Positions 1-8,620 of a stretch of 64,000 nt of DNA are shown here, in pieces. The stretch comes from Bradyrhizobium symbiodeficiens (GTDB lineage: Bacteria; Pseudomonadota; Alphaproteobacteria; Rhizobiales; Xanthobacteraceae). How positions within the stretch are numbered: position 1 is the stretch's first letter; each line of letters starts with the position of its first letter. The notes beneath the pieces are model-generated. The model was given only the letters and a program-made list of their open reading frames with translations, ran no database searches and was not told the origin of the DNA. The stretch spans positions 5,954,501 to 6,018,500 of the forward strand of contig NZ_CP029427.2 of NCBI RefSeq assembly GCF_002266465.3, written 5' to 3'. Made by a program: the position numbers and the translations under genes.

Positions 1-439
1 CCGCATAGACGGCGCCGTCGGCCGCGCGCAGCGATGTCATGACCAGCGTACCTCCGAGCAGCGACGTCGCATCGCCAAGCGACGACACCGTCACGTCCAT
101 GCGCTCGCCGGGCCCGATCGAGGGCGTCAGGTCCGCAGTCACCATCACGGCCGCGACGTTGCGCGTGCGCAGCGTCGTCGGGCGCGGGGGATTGTTGGTG
201 CTCGTGGTCTCGTTCCTGACGTTGATGCCCATGTTCTCGAGCATCGATTGCAGGGACTGCTCCGTGAACGGAGCGTTGCGCAGCGTGTCGCCGGTGCCGT
301 TCAGGCCGATGACGAGGCCATAGCCGACGATCTGGTTTTCACGCAGACCCTTGATGTCCGCGATGTCCTTGATGCGGACGGCGGCATGGGCACAGGCGGC
401 CGAAAGCAGCAGGACGAGCGCAAGCAGGATTCTGGTCAT
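1..439 (-). CDS. flgI: Flagellar P-ring protein FlgI, N-terminal part
   Basis: FlgI forms the P ring around the flagellar rod in the peptidoglycan layer. The visible 146 residues begin with a signal peptide of about 19 residues ending in AHA, followed by the family's conserved N-terminal motifs IKDIADIKGLRENQIVGYGL and GLNGTGD. The ATG at 439 overlaps the flgA stop (436-438) as ATGA, indicating translational coupling. The gene is last in the visible minus-strand array, and its C-terminal part lies beyond position 1. FlgA, directly upstream, is the chaperone for this protein. Confidence 0.95.
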   Translation of the reverse strand, partial: MTRILLALVLLLSAACAHAAVRIKDIADIKGLRENQIVGYGLVIGLNGTGDTLRNAPFTEQSLQSMLENMGINVRNETTSTNNPPRPTTLRTRNVAAVMVTADLTPSIGPGERMDVTVSSLGDATSLLGGTLVMTSLRAADGAVYA

Positions 440-912
440 GACCCGTCCATGACCTTCACGGTGCCATCGGGCTGGACCACGCCCCTGATGATCACCCCGG
501 TATCCGTGTTGCGCACCGGGATCAGCGCGCCGGACGCGCCCGATTGCATCGCCGAGCCGTAAGTGACGATGGACAGGCCGCTGTCCTCGACTACGACCTT
601 GACCATGGCGCCGCGGGCGACGGTCCAGGGGTCCTCCACCGCGTTGGTCGGGATGGGCTGGCCCGGCAGCAGCGCGCGCCGCGCCATGCGGCCGACCAGG
701 ACCTGCCGTCCTACGATGAACATGGCGACGCCGAGTCCGTTCGGCGCGAAGGCGCGCTCCGTGATCATATCGTCCCGGATCAGCTCGCCGGCGCGGATCG
801 ACACCGCCGGCACGGGAAGCCGCTTCTCCTCGGCCATGGCGAGGCGCACCGAAGCCAGCACCAGCAGCACGGCGGCCAACCCGCGCACGATCAGATCCAT
901 CCTGTTCAACAT
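436..912 (-). CDS. flgA: Flagellar P-ring assembly chaperone FlgA
   Basis: FlgA is a periplasmic chaperone that helps FlgI assemble into the P ring. The product (about 158 residues from the ATG at 912, or 154 from the ATG at 900) starts with a hydrophobic signal segment ending near AMA, followed by an SAF-like domain. Family-typical strings are VGRMARRALLPGQPI, VVVEDSGLSIVTYGSAM and a C-terminal GVVQPDGTVKVM. It begins 13 bases after flgG stops and overlaps flgI by 4 bases. A longer in-frame extension to 987 runs into flgG coding sequence and is unlikely. The choice between 912 and 900 is open because neither has a strong ribosome-binding site. Confidence 0.88.
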   Translation of the reverse strand: MLNRMDLIVRGLAAVLLVLASVRLAMAEEKRLPVPAVSIRAGELIRDDMITERAFAPNGLGVAMFIVGRQVLVGRMARRALLPGQPIPTNAVEDPWTVARGAMVKVVVEDSGLSIVTYGSAMQSGASGALIPVRNTDTGVIIRGVVQPDGTVKVMDGS

Positions 913-925
913 CGCGACACCGGAA

Positions 926-1714
926 CTAGCGCATGCCCTTCGATACCGTCTGGGCCATTTCGTCCGAGGCCTGGATGACCTTGGCATTCATTTCGTAGGC
1001 GCGCTGCGCCGAGATCAACTCGGTGATTTCCTTGACCGGGTCGACGTTCGATGCTTCCAGCCATTTCTGGTTGATCTTGCCGTATCCGGAATCGCCCGGC
1101 AGGCCGACGACCGGCGTGCCCGACGCAATGGTCTCGCGATAGAGATTGCTGCCCAGCGGTTCGAGGCCCGCTTCGTTGGCGAAGTTGGCGAGGTTGAGCT
1201 GGCCGATCTGACGCGGGTTCACCTCGGTATCCAGCTTGGCGAACACCTGCCCGGTCTGGTTGACCGTGACCTCGACGGTTCCCTGCGGGATCGTGATGGC
1301 GGGATCCAGCAGATAGCCGTCCGTGGTGACGAGCTGGGCGTTGGCGTTGGGGGTAAACGAACCCGCGCGGGTGTATTGCACCTCGTTGTTCGGGCCGAGC
1401 ACCTGAAACCAGCCCCGGCCGTTGATCGCCATATCGTAGGGGTTGCCGGTCTGCGTCAGCGCGCCCTGGATGTGCAGCTTGCGGATCGCCGCCGACTTGA
1501 CGCCGAGACCGAGATTGGCGCCTTCCGGGATCGGCGAGGAGCCGTTGACGTTGGCGACGCCCTGCATGCGGTCCATCTGGTAGAACAGATCGGTGAACTC
1601 GGCGCGCGCACGCTTGTACGACGTCGAGTTGATGTTGGCGATGTTGTTCGCGATGACTTCGATGTTGGTCTGCTGGGCGTTCATGCCCGTGGCCGCAATG
1701 GCGAGCGATTTCAC
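926..1714 (-). CDS. flgG: Flagellar distal rod protein FlgG (rhizobial/lateral set)
   Basis: FlgG builds the distal rod of the flagellar axial structure. The 262-residue protein has the usual family length. It begins KSLAIAATGMNAQQTNIEVI with the flg_bb_rod motif, contains GLGVKSAAIRKLHIQGALTQ and NPYDMAINGRGWFQV, and ends with the helix QRAYEMNAKVIQASDEMAQT. The start is GTG at 1714, preceded by a strong AAGGAG at normal spacing. It lies between fliE and flgA in the minus-strand operon, in the order known for Ensifer and Rhizobium flagellar clusters. Confidence 0.95.
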   Translation of the reverse strand: MKSLAIAATGMNAQQTNIEVIANNIANINSTSYKRARAEFTDLFYQMDRMQGVANVNGSSPIPEGANLGLGVKSAAIRKLHIQGALTQTGNPYDMAINGRGWFQVLGPNNEVQYTRAGSFTPNANAQLVTTDGYLLDPAITIPQGTVEVTVNQTGQVFAKLDTEVNPRQIGQLNLANFANEAGLEPLGSNLYRETIASGTPVVGLPGDSGYGKINQKWLEASNVDPVKEITELISAQRAYEMNAKVIQASDEMAQTVSKGMR

Positions 1715-1732
1715 TTATCCCACTCCTTCAGA

Positions 1733-2062
1733 TCAAATCGACATCCGGACGACTTCCTGGTAGGCCTGCACGACCTTGTCGCGCACCGCGACCGCCGTCT
1801 GCAGCGCCTGCTCGGCCGACATCAGCGCCTCCACGACCTTGCGGGTCGATTCCTTGCCCTGCATCGCCGAGATCGACGCCGCCTCGCCCGCCTTCAGCGT
1901 CCCGATCGCGTCGGTCGTCACCTGCTTCATCACCGATTCGAAGCCGACATCGTCGGTGGACTGAATGGCGGTCGGCGCCGTCGGCGCGATGGCCTGTGCC
2001 TCGGTCGCGCGGCTCGCCGCCTGTCCTGCGGAGACCGCCGTGGATGAAATCGCTTCAAGCAT
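1733..2062 (-). CDS. fliE: Flagellar hook-basal body protein FliE
   Basis: FliE joins the MS ring to the proximal rod. The 109-residue product matches the family in length. Its conserved C-terminal half contains FESVMKQV, a central helix, and VEALMSAEQALQTAVAVRDK followed by VVQAYQEVVRMSI, the typical FliE terminus. The ATG at 2062 follows GAGGAG, and only two bases separate it from the flgC stop. The N-terminal third is Ala/Thr-rich and variable, as usual for the family. Confidence 0.94.
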   Translation of the reverse strand: MLEAISSTAVSAGQAASRATEAQAIAPTAPTAIQSTDDVGFESVMKQVTTDAIGTLKAGEAASISAMQGKESTRKVVEALMSAEQALQTAVAVRDKVVQAYQEVVRMSI

Positions 2063-2064
2063 TG

Positions 2065-2481
2065 TCAGCTCCTCAAGAGATCGATGGTCATGCCGAGCAT
2101 CGACCTCACCTGTTTCACGACCTGGAGATTGGCCTCGTAGGACCGGTTGACTTCCCGCATGTCGGCCATCTCGATCATCATGTTGACGTTCGGCATCTTG
2201 ACGTAGCCGGCCTTGTCGGCGGCGGGATGCCCCGGATCGTATTCGACACGGTACGGCGTGGTGTCGACCCCGATCTCCTTGACCTTCGCCAGCTGCGAGC
2301 CAGAAGCACGGTCCATCGCGGCGTCGAAGGTGATGGTCTTGCGCTGATAAGGATCGGCACCGGCCGTGCGCCCCGTCGAAGTCGCGTTCGCGAGATTTTC
2401 CGAAACGATGCGCATACGCGTCGACTGCGCTTCGAGCCCGGAGCTCGCGACCGTCAATGACGCTTGCAGTGAGTCCAGCAT
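2065..2481 (-). CDS. flgC: Flagellar proximal rod protein FlgC
   Basis: FlgC is a proximal rod subunit. The 138-residue protein has the N-terminal rod motif (TVASSGLEAQSTRMRIVSEN, LANATSTG), the YQRK stretch, the family string YVKMPNVNMMIEMADMREVN and the closing helix SYEANLQVVKQVRSMLGMTI. It sits between flgB and fliE, 11 bases after the flgB stop, in an array without room for internal promoters. Confidence 0.95.
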   Translation of the reverse strand: MLDSLQASLTVASSGLEAQSTRMRIVSENLANATSTGRTAGADPYQRKTITFDAAMDRASGSQLAKVKEIGVDTTPYRVEYDPGHPAADKAGYVKMPNVNMMIEMADMREVNRSYEANLQVVKQVRSMLGMTIDLLRS

Positions 2482-2492
2482 GTCAGTTCACC

Positions 2493-2894
2493 TCAGGCCT
2501 TCGCACTGGACAGGACCATGCGGTGGAACGACCGCACGATCGCCGAATTCATCGAATAGTCGCGGCTGACGTCGCTGCCCCTGATCATTTCCTGCTCGAG
2601 GCTGACCGAGTTGCCGGAATGAACGACTTCCCAGCTGTCCTTCTTCGCGGTCGCCCGTGTGTCGGTCTCGGCCGCGGCCAGCTGCATGTGCGAGGGCGAC
2701 GTCGTGGCAAGCCTCACCGGCATGCCCTCGAGCACCTTGTTGAAGGGCTCGACGTCGCGCGCCTTGAAGCCTGGCGTGTTGGCGTTGGCGACGTTGGTGG
2801 CAATGGTCGACTGGCGGAGCTCGAGGTACCGCGCCTGCGACGATGCGAGTTCGAAGAGATAAAGCGGTCCCACGACAACCCCGTTCAGGTCCAT
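2493..2894 (-). CDS. flgB: Flagellar proximal rod protein FlgB
   Basis: FlgB is the innermost rod subunit. The 133-residue sequence shows the N-terminal rod domain with RQSTIATNVANANTPGFKAR and the C-terminal heptad region with SVSLEQEMIRGSDVSRDYSM, both typical of the family. It is the first gene of the flgBC-fliE-flgGAI group. The 64-base gap to flhB upstream is the widest in this stretch and could hold a secondary promoter, though I see no clear one. Confidence 0.93.
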   Translation of the reverse strand: MDLNGVVVGPLYLFELASSQARYLELRQSTIATNVANANTPGFKARDVEPFNKVLEGMPVRLATTSPSHMQLAAAETDTRATAKKDSWEVVHSGNSVSLEQEMIRGSDVSRDYSMNSAIVRSFHRMVLSSAKA

Positions 2895-2958
2895 TCGGGA
2901 GAAGCCTAGGGCGTTAAGCTTTCGTCAAGCTGTTGGGCAGGACGTCGTCCTCGGAAAT

Positions 2959-4044
2959 CTACTGGACCTTCTCGGTCCGAGGCGCCTGCTTCGACTGCAG
3001 GAAGTAGATGATCTCGGCCACGGGCCGGAAGAACTCCGCCGGAATCACCTGATCGACCTGGACCGCCTCGTAGAGTGCGCGCGCCAGCGCCCTGTTCTCG
3101 ATCACGGGAATCCGGTTCTGCTCGGCGACCTCGCGGATCTTCAGCGCGATCACGTCCATGCCCTTGGCCACGACGAGAGGCGCGGGATTTTCCTCGCGGT
3201 TGTAGCGCAGCGCGATCGCGAAATGCGTCGGGTTTGCGATCACCAGCGTCGCGCGCGATGCGGACGCGATCATCCGCTGCCGCGAGCGGTCGCGCGCCAG
3301 CGAGCGCAAGCGCGCCTTGATCAGCGGATCGCCTTCCGCCTGCTTGTGCTCGTCCTTGATCTCCTGCTTGGTCATGCGCAGCTCGCGCCGCCAGTGAAAG
3401 CGCGCCCAGGCGAGATCGATCGCCACCAGGACGATGGTCGCGATGCAGATCGCCGAGACGATCCGCATCGCGATGTTGAGAATCATCTCCGGCAGCGCAA
3501 CCGGATCGGTGTACATCGCCTCGAACGCCTTCGCCTCGGACGATCGCAGCACGAAGGCGACCACGGAAGTCACCGCGGCCAGCTTGAACAGCGACTTGGC
3601 GAACTCGACCAGTCCCTGCGTTCCGAACAGACGGCTCCAGCCGCTGATCGGAGAGATTCGCGACAGGTCGGGCTTGATGCGCTCCAGCACCAGGCGCGGG
3701 GCGTTCTGCAGCAGCGAGGTGGCGAGCCCGAACGCGCCGAGGGTGACGACCAGCGGCACCAGGAAGCGCAGTGCCTCGAGGCTGACGACGGTGAGCAGGT
3801 TCTGTGCGTCGGCGCCGGTGGAGAGCGGGAAGCCGTCGGGATCGTCCAGCAGGTTCTTCAAGGTCGGCGTCAATTGCTGCACGCCCTGGCCGATCAGGAA
3901 CGCCTGAATGACCATCAGCGCGGCCATCGAGGCAAAAATAGAGGCCTCCCGAGAGACCGGGATCTTGCCCTGTTCGAGCGCATCACGGACTTTCTTCTCG
4001 GTCGGCTCTTCTGTCTTGCTCTCCTGATCGGATGATTCTGCCAT
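2959..4044 (-). CDS. flhB: Flagellar type III export switch protein FlhB
   Basis: FlhB is an inner-membrane component of the flagellar export gate that switches substrate specificity by self-cleavage. The 361-residue protein opens with the signature QESKTEEPTEKKVRDALEQG, has four hydrophobic segments in the first 210 residues, and carries the self-cleavage site NPTH near residue 267 in IANPTHFAIALRYNREE. The cytoplasmic tail (VVAKGMDVIALKIREVAEQN) is complete. It lies 13 bases downstream of fliG in the same transcript direction. Confidence 0.96.
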   Translation of the reverse strand: MAESSDQESKTEEPTEKKVRDALEQGKIPVSREASIFASMAALMVIQAFLIGQGVQQLTPTLKNLLDDPDGFPLSTGADAQNLLTVVSLEALRFLVPLVVTLGAFGLATSLLQNAPRLVLERIKPDLSRISPISGWSRLFGTQGLVEFAKSLFKLAAVTSVVAFVLRSSEAKAFEAMYTDPVALPEMILNIAMRIVSAICIATIVLVAIDLAWARFHWRRELRMTKQEIKDEHKQAEGDPLIKARLRSLARDRSRQRMIASASRATLVIANPTHFAIALRYNREENPAPLVVAKGMDVIALKIREVAEQNRIPVIENRALARALYEAVQVDQVIPAEFFRPVAEIIYFLQSKQAPRTEKVQ

Positions 4045-4057
4045 GCCCGTTCAGCGG

Positions 4058-5098
4058 TCAGCGGAAGACCAGCTCATCCTCCTGGTCGGGGTTGAGCTCG
4101 ATTTCGCCCTTCTCCGCGAGGTCGAGCGCGAGGTCGGTGATGACGCGGCGCGCCTCCAGCACGTCGCGCTGGTTCGACGGCTCGCCGATGGCGAGTTCGT
4201 GCTCGACGACGCGGCGCACGCGCGAGGCGACCGCGGACAGGATCAGTTCGCGGAAATGCTTGTCGGTGCCCTTCAGCGCGACGACGATACGATCGGTCGG
4301 CACCTGGTCGAAGATCATGGTGCGCGCCTTCGGCGCCAGGTTGATGACGTCGTCGAAGGTGAACAGCAGCTCCTTCAGCACTTCGGCCGATTTCGGCCGC
4401 TTCTCCGACAGGCTATTGAGCATGTCCTCGATATGTCCGCGCTCCATCTTGTTGATGATGTCGGCGACGCGGGCGTAAGTGTCGGCGCCGAGGTTGCGGG
4501 CGAAATTGAGCGTCAGATCCTCATGCAGCGTCTTCTCGAGAACCTTCATCGCATCGTCGACGATCGGCTTGAGGCTGAGCACGCGCCGCATCAATTCGTT
4601 GCGCAGACTCGAGGGCAGTTGGCTCATGACCTTGGCGGCGCAGGCCGGCTTGACCTTGGACAGGATCAGCGCGGCGGTCTGCGGGTGCTCCTTGGACAGG
4701 TAAGTCGCCAGCGAATTCTCCGACACCGACGAGACGCGATCCCAGACCGACCGGCTCGAATTGCCGAGCAGATCCGACATGATCGCCGTGACCTGATCGG
4801 CAGGAAGCACGTCGCCGAGCACGGCCTCCAAGCCGCCGAGGGTGCCGAGAATGTTGGCGCCCATCGAGAACTGCTGGGCGAACTCCTCGACGATGGATTC
4901 GAGTTCCTGCGCCGTGATCGGCCGCAGCTCGGCCGCGGCCTTGGTAACGATGCGAATGTCCTGCGGCTCGAATTGCGCGAGCACGCTCGCGGCCGCTTGC
5001 CGGCCCATGGCCAGCAGGAGCGCCGCGACCTTTTCCGTGCCGCCCAGCGTGGCAACGCCTCGCTGCTTGACGGGAGCGATGCCGACCTGTGCCGCCAT
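4058..5098 (-). CDS. fliG: Flagellar motor switch protein FliG, copy 1 (rhizobial/lateral set)
   Basis: FliG is the rotor protein that contacts the stator and generates torque. The 346-residue product has the three FliG domains: N-terminal (LGGTEKVAALLLAMGRQAAA), middle with the EHPQ motif (LSKEHPQTAALILSKVKP), and C-terminal starting at LLFTFDDVINLAPKA. In the torque helix this copy reads ASRVRRVVEHELA, where the second FliG at 42820 has SSRAAKMLQDDMA, so the acidic DD pair is absent here. It lies between flhB and fliN, two bases after fliN. A second fliG in the window shows that two rotors are encoded. Confidence 0.95.
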   Translation of the reverse strand: MAAQVGIAPVKQRGVATLGGTEKVAALLLAMGRQAAASVLAQFEPQDIRIVTKAAAELRPITAQELESIVEEFAQQFSMGANILGTLGGLEAVLGDVLPADQVTAIMSDLLGNSSRSVWDRVSSVSENSLATYLSKEHPQTAALILSKVKPACAAKVMSQLPSSLRNELMRRVLSLKPIVDDAMKVLEKTLHEDLTLNFARNLGADTYARVADIINKMERGHIEDMLNSLSEKRPKSAEVLKELLFTFDDVINLAPKARTMIFDQVPTDRIVVALKGTDKHFRELILSAVASRVRRVVEHELAIGEPSNQRDVLEARRVITDLALDLAEKGEIELNPDQEDELVFR

Positions 5099-5100
5099 GG

Positions 5101-5490
5101 TCAGCTGTCACCCTGCCCCAGCGGCCCGACGATCTCGGTCAGCGAGACCCCGAAGCGGGAATTGTCCTCTTCGACGACGACCACCTCGCCGCGGGCGACG
5201 ATGCGGCCGTTGACGACGACGTCGACGGGCTCGCCGACCCGGTGGTCGAGCGGAACCACCGCGCCGCGTCCGAGCTTCATCAGGTTCGCCACCGGAATGG
5301 TCGCCGATCCCAGCACCACCTGCATGGTGACAGGAATGCGCAGGATGGCATCGACATTGGCAAACTTGCCGGTCTCCTCCGCCGTGCGCGCGGCGATCTC
5401 CGCGAGCCGCTCCAGCGGGGTCGTGTCGGCATGCCCCTCGTCGGCGGCAGGTGCTCGCGTGGCAGAGTCATAGTCGAAGGATTGCGCCAT
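5101..5490 (-). CDS. fliN: Flagellar motor switch protein FliN, copy 1
   Basis: FliN is part of the C ring that sets the rotation direction. The 129-residue protein consists of a variable N-terminus of about 45 residues and a SpoA domain with the family core IPVTMQVVLGSATIPVANLM, LGRGAVVPLDHRVGEPVDVV and NGRIVARGEVVVVEE. It is encoded between a small membrane protein and fliG. A second FliN at 44535 belongs to the other flagellar system. Confidence 0.94.
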   Translation of the reverse strand: MAQSFDYDSATRAPAADEGHADTTPLERLAEIAARTAEETGKFANVDAILRIPVTMQVVLGSATIPVANLMKLGRGAVVPLDHRVGEPVDVVVNGRIVARGEVVVVEEDNSRFGVSLTEIVGPLGQGDS

Positions 5491-5566
5491 CTGGTATTGC
5501 CTCTTGGTATTTCCACTCCCGGAGCGCCCTGGCGTTCCGCTCGTATGGGTTCTGCCGGCTCTCGCT

Positions 5567-5878
5567 TCAGTGCTTGTTCACCTCGGCGCCGCCTGCAGTC
5601 GCGGGCGCGAGCCCGCTCCTCGCATCGAGCGCCGCGATCGCCTCGTGGGCCTGATCGATCTTGGTGCTCAGCACGTTGGCGAGGCGCCCGAGATTGGCGG
5701 TGGAATCATGCGCCGCGGTGATGACCGTGTCGAAGGCGCCCGCCGTCTCGTGGACGATGGTGGAGAATTCGCCCTGGTAGCTGCGCAGCCGCGCCAGCTC
5801 GCGGTGCATCCGGGTCACCCGCATGCTGGTGAAGGCGAGCGCGATCAACAGCACGGCATCAACGAGATAAGATATCAT
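5567..5878 (-). CDS. Small membrane protein of the flagellar cluster (possibly DUF6468/PflI-like)
   Basis: The product has 103 residues: one N-terminal hydrophobic segment (ISYLVDAVLLIALAFTSMRV), then a helical, polar region likely to form coiled coil (RVTRMHRELARLRSYQGEF, ANLGRLANVLSTKIDQAHEA). The ATG at 5878 lies inside the end of fliM, overlapping it by 20 bases, so translation is probably coupled. The position between fliM and fliN and the membrane-anchor-plus-coil layout recall the DUF6468 family that includes the Caulobacter flagellar positioning protein PflI. That assignment is from memory and is tentative. Confidence 0.7.
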   Translation of the reverse strand: MISYLVDAVLLIALAFTSMRVTRMHRELARLRSYQGEFSTIVHETAGAFDTVITAAHDSTANLGRLANVLSTKIDQAHEAIAALDARSGLAPATAGGAEVNKH

Positions 5879-6797
5879 CGACGAACTCCCGTTTCTGATC
5901 GACAGGATCGGCCACCTGCATGGCGTAATAGCCATCGAGCTGACCGATCTGACACCAGAACAGCACTTGGTTATTGCTTTCGAGACGGGCCAGCGTGCGC
6001 GGCGTGGCCTCCAGCTCGATCACCTGTCCGACCCTGAATTTCACGACGTCCTCGAGCGAAATCATCTTCTCGTCGAGCACCGCGCTCAGCGTCACTTCGG
6101 TTCGCTGGACCTCACTCTCCATCTGCTCGCGCCAGCGCGGATCGGTCGCGCGTCCGTCGCTGACGACGACGTGAGCGAGCTTCTGCCTGAGCGGATTGAG
6201 CGCGGAGTGCGGAATGATCAGGAACATCTGGCCGCCGCGGTAGAGCGCCTGCACCATCATGTTCGCGCAGATCGACATGTTGCTGGCGCGCCCGATCGCC
6301 AGCGAGGCCATCGCCGTCTCGACCCGCTCCACGCGGAAAGTGACGTTCGACGTGCCGGCGAAGGCGTTCTGCAGCGCCTTGGCGAACCGCTCGAACAGCG
6401 CCTGGACCAGGCGGATCTCGATGTTCGAGAAAGTGCGTTCGACATCGAGCGGCGGTTCTGCCCCGTCGGATCCGAACATCGCCTCGACCATCGTGAACAC
6501 GAAGTCGCGGTCCAGCACGATGATCACGCGCGAGTCCCACTGCTCGGCATAGAGCACGGCCGCGACCGCGTTACCCTCGTAGTCCTTGATGATGTCGCCG
6601 AGCGGATCGTTGGTGATGCCGTTGACCGAGAAATAGCACGGCGTTCCCGCCATCGGTTGCAGGCTGTCGGTGCAGGATGCCGCCATGCGATCGAAGATCA
6701 CATTGAGCATCGGCATGCGTTCGATCGATATGCCGGCGGCGTCCAGCAAATAGTTCGGCAGCTGCTTGCGCTGATCGACCTCGACGTCTTCCATCAT
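5859..6797 (-). CDS. fliM: Flagellar motor switch protein FliM (lateral set)
   Basis: FliM is the C-ring protein that links FliG and FliN and normally binds CheY-P. The 312-residue product has the CheC-like middle domain (YEGNAVAAVLYAEQWDSRVI, MVEAMFGSDG, NIEIRLVQALFERFAKALQN) and a C-terminal SpoA domain (VTLSAVLDEKMISLEDVVKF). The start ATGATG at 6797 overlaps the motA stop by four bases. The N-terminus begins almost directly with the core domain; the short CheY-binding peptide resembling LSQ-EIDALL found at the start of enterobacterial FliM is not visible. Confidence 0.92.
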   Translation of the reverse strand: MMEDVEVDQRKQLPNYLLDAAGISIERMPMLNVIFDRMAASCTDSLQPMAGTPCYFSVNGITNDPLGDIIKDYEGNAVAAVLYAEQWDSRVIIVLDRDFVFTMVEAMFGSDGAEPPLDVERTFSNIEIRLVQALFERFAKALQNAFAGTSNVTFRVERVETAMASLAIGRASNMSICANMMVQALYRGGQMFLIIPHSALNPLRQKLAHVVVSDGRATDPRWREQMESEVQRTEVTLSAVLDEKMISLEDVVKFRVGQVIELEATPRTLARLESNNQVLFWCQIGQLDGYYAMQVADPVDQKREFVDDILSR

Positions 6798-7678
6798 GCG
6801 CGGGCAGCCTTGGGTTCGGGCTCGGTGACGACCGCCTTGGGACCCGCGATCGTCTCGTTCTCGACGACGTCGATCGACGGCCGCTCGGTGCTCGCGATCA
6901 TCTTGCGGCCGTGCTCGACGGCGATCTGCGGCATGGCGCCGTTCATGAACGCCAGCAGCGTCTGCTTGACGATGATGTAGGGCCGGCACTTCTTCTCGCG
7001 CGTCATCTTGATCTTGATCGCGAAGGGCGAAAGGACGCCGTAGGAGAGGAAAATGCCGGCGAAGGTGCCGACCAGGGCAGCGCCGATGAAGCCGCCGAGC
7101 AGCTTCGGCGACTGGTCGAGCGCGCCCATCGCCTTGATGACGCCGAGCACCGCGGCGACGATGCCGAGCGCCGGCAGCGCTTCGGACACCGTCACCAGGG
7201 CATGATAGGGCGCCAGCTTGCTCTTCACGATGGTGTGGATCTCCTCGTCCATCAGCGCCTCGATCTCGTGCGTGCGCGCGTTGCCCATGATGATGAGGCG
7301 GACGTAGTCGCAGATGAACTGGAGCAGAGAGGGATCTCCAAGCACGCTCGGAAACGCCTTGAAGATCTCGGAGGACGCGGGATCGTCGATATGCGCCTCG
7401 ACCTCGTTGCGGCCCTTGCCCCTGAGCTCGCGCATCAGGGCGTGGAGCGCGCCGAGCAGATCAAGGTAGTAGCGCTGGCCGGGCACCGCGCCGGTGATGG
7501 CCTGCATGCAGGCAACCCCGGTATCCACCACCGTCTTCCACGGATTGGCCACGATGAAGGTGCCGACCGCGGTCCCCATGATGATCACGAACTCCCACGG
7601 CTGCATGAGCACGGCCAGATGCCCGCCCATCGCGGCAAATCCGCCAAGCAGCGCCGCTACCGTGATGAAAATCCCCAC
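6794..7678 (-). CDS. motA: Flagellar stator protein MotA
   Basis: MotA is the proton-channel stator subunit that drives rotation. The 294-residue protein has four hydrophobic segments and the family's core strings GGFAAMGGHLAVLMQPWEFV near the N-terminus, VVDTGVACMQAITG, and PALGIVAAVLGVIKAMG with the conserved proline region. I place the start at GTG 7678 (reading VGIFITVAALLGG), preceded by a GGGCAG sequence, because MotA proteins begin right at the first membrane helix. The longer frame to 7810 adds a low-complexity basic stretch unlike MotA. MotB is not in the window. Confidence 0.92.
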   Translation of the reverse strand: MGIFITVAALLGGFAAMGGHLAVLMQPWEFVIIMGTAVGTFIVANPWKTVVDTGVACMQAITGAVPGQRYYLDLLGALHALMRELRGKGRNEVEAHIDDPASSEIFKAFPSVLGDPSLLQFICDYVRLIIMGNARTHEIEALMDEEIHTIVKSKLAPYHALVTVSEALPALGIVAAVLGVIKAMGALDQSPKLLGGFIGAALVGTFAGIFLSYGVLSPFAIKIKMTREKKCRPYIIVKQTLLAFMNGAMPQIAVEHGRKMIASTERPSIDVVENETIAGPKAVVTEPEPKAARA

Positions 7679-7831
7679 GAAACTGCCCAACGCGCCGCTC
7701 CATCGCCGACCCCACCGGGAATATCTAGTCGGCGAGCCTTGCGCGAGGCTGGCTTCCCGCGTCGCCAGCCCCGCGCAAGCAATCGGCGGCAGCTTGGGGC
7801 GGCGTCGCAACAGCGGCCAGAGGGGCGCGTC
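7679..7831. promoter_or_regulatory. Divergent intergenic region between motA and the DUF1217 gene
   Basis: This 153-base gap separates the minus-strand motA array from the plus-strand DUF1217-flgF-fliI group, so promoters for both directions should lie here or just inside the flanking genes. I could not identify a sigma-54 element or another clear promoter by eye. An AGAGGGG ribosome-binding sequence precedes the plus-strand gene. Confidence 0.5.
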
Positions 7832-8617
7832 ATGCTATCCACCATCGCGGACTACACCAGGCTGACCAAGGACATGGGCAAGTCGCTGACGCAGGTCGCG
7901 ACACAGCCGGATGTCAGTCGCGAAACCGACTATTTCCTGAGCCATATCGGCAACGTGAAGACGATCGACGACTTCCTGAAGGACTATCGCCTCTATTCTT
8001 ACGCCATGAAGGCCTTTGGCCTCAGCGACATGACCTATGCCAAGGCGTTCATGCGCAAGGTGCTGACCGAGGGTGTCGGGAACAAGAACACCTTCGCCAA
8101 CAAGCTGACCGACACCCGCTACCGGGAATTCGCCACCGCCTTCAATTTCGCCGCCCTCGGCAGCAACGCGACGAAGACCGCCCAGGCCACGACCGGGACG
8201 GCGACTCATTACGTCACGCAGACGATGGAGCAGAAGGCCGGCGACCAGAACGAGGGTCTGCGGCTGGCGCTCTATTTCACCCGCAAGGCCTCCACGATCA
8301 CGACCGCCTACCAGGTGCTCGCGGACAAGGCGCTGACGCAGGTGGTTCAGACCGCGCTCGGCCTGCCGGCAACGATCAGCTCGGCCGACATCGACGCCCA
8401 GGCCAAGATGATCACGAACAAGGTCAAGCTCACCGATTTTCAGGACCCTGCCAAGGTCACCAAGTTCGTGCAGCGCTTCGCGGCGATGTGGGACGCGACC
8501 CAGGCCCAGAGCGACAGCTCGACCAATTCCGCGCTGATCCTGATCGGCGGCGCATCCTCGGCCAGCATGGATACCAACATGCTGGCTACTCTTCAGAACA
8601 TCAGGTTCAACAGGTAA
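7832..8617 (+). CDS. DUF1217 domain flagellar-cluster protein
   Basis: This 261-residue protein belongs to the DUF1217 family, found in rhizobial flagellar clusters next to motA and flgF. Family-like features are the opening STIADYTRLTKDMGKSLTQV, the helix-rich body and the stretch DYRLYSYAMKAFGLSDMTYA. There is no signal peptide or membrane segment. The molecular role is not established. The ATG at 7832 follows AGAGGGG, and flgF begins three bases after its stop, so the two are translated together. Confidence 0.88.
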   Translation: MLSTIADYTRLTKDMGKSLTQVATQPDVSRETDYFLSHIGNVKTIDDFLKDYRLYSYAMKAFGLSDMTYAKAFMRKVLTEGVGNKNTFANKLTDTRYREFATAFNFAALGSNATKTAQATTGTATHYVTQTMEQKAGDQNEGLRLALYFTRKASTITTAYQVLADKALTQVVQTALGLPATISSADIDAQAKMITNKVKLTDFQDPAKVTKFVQRFAAMWDATQAQSDSSTNSALILIGGASSASMDTNMLATLQNIRFNR

Positions 8618-8620
8618 GTC

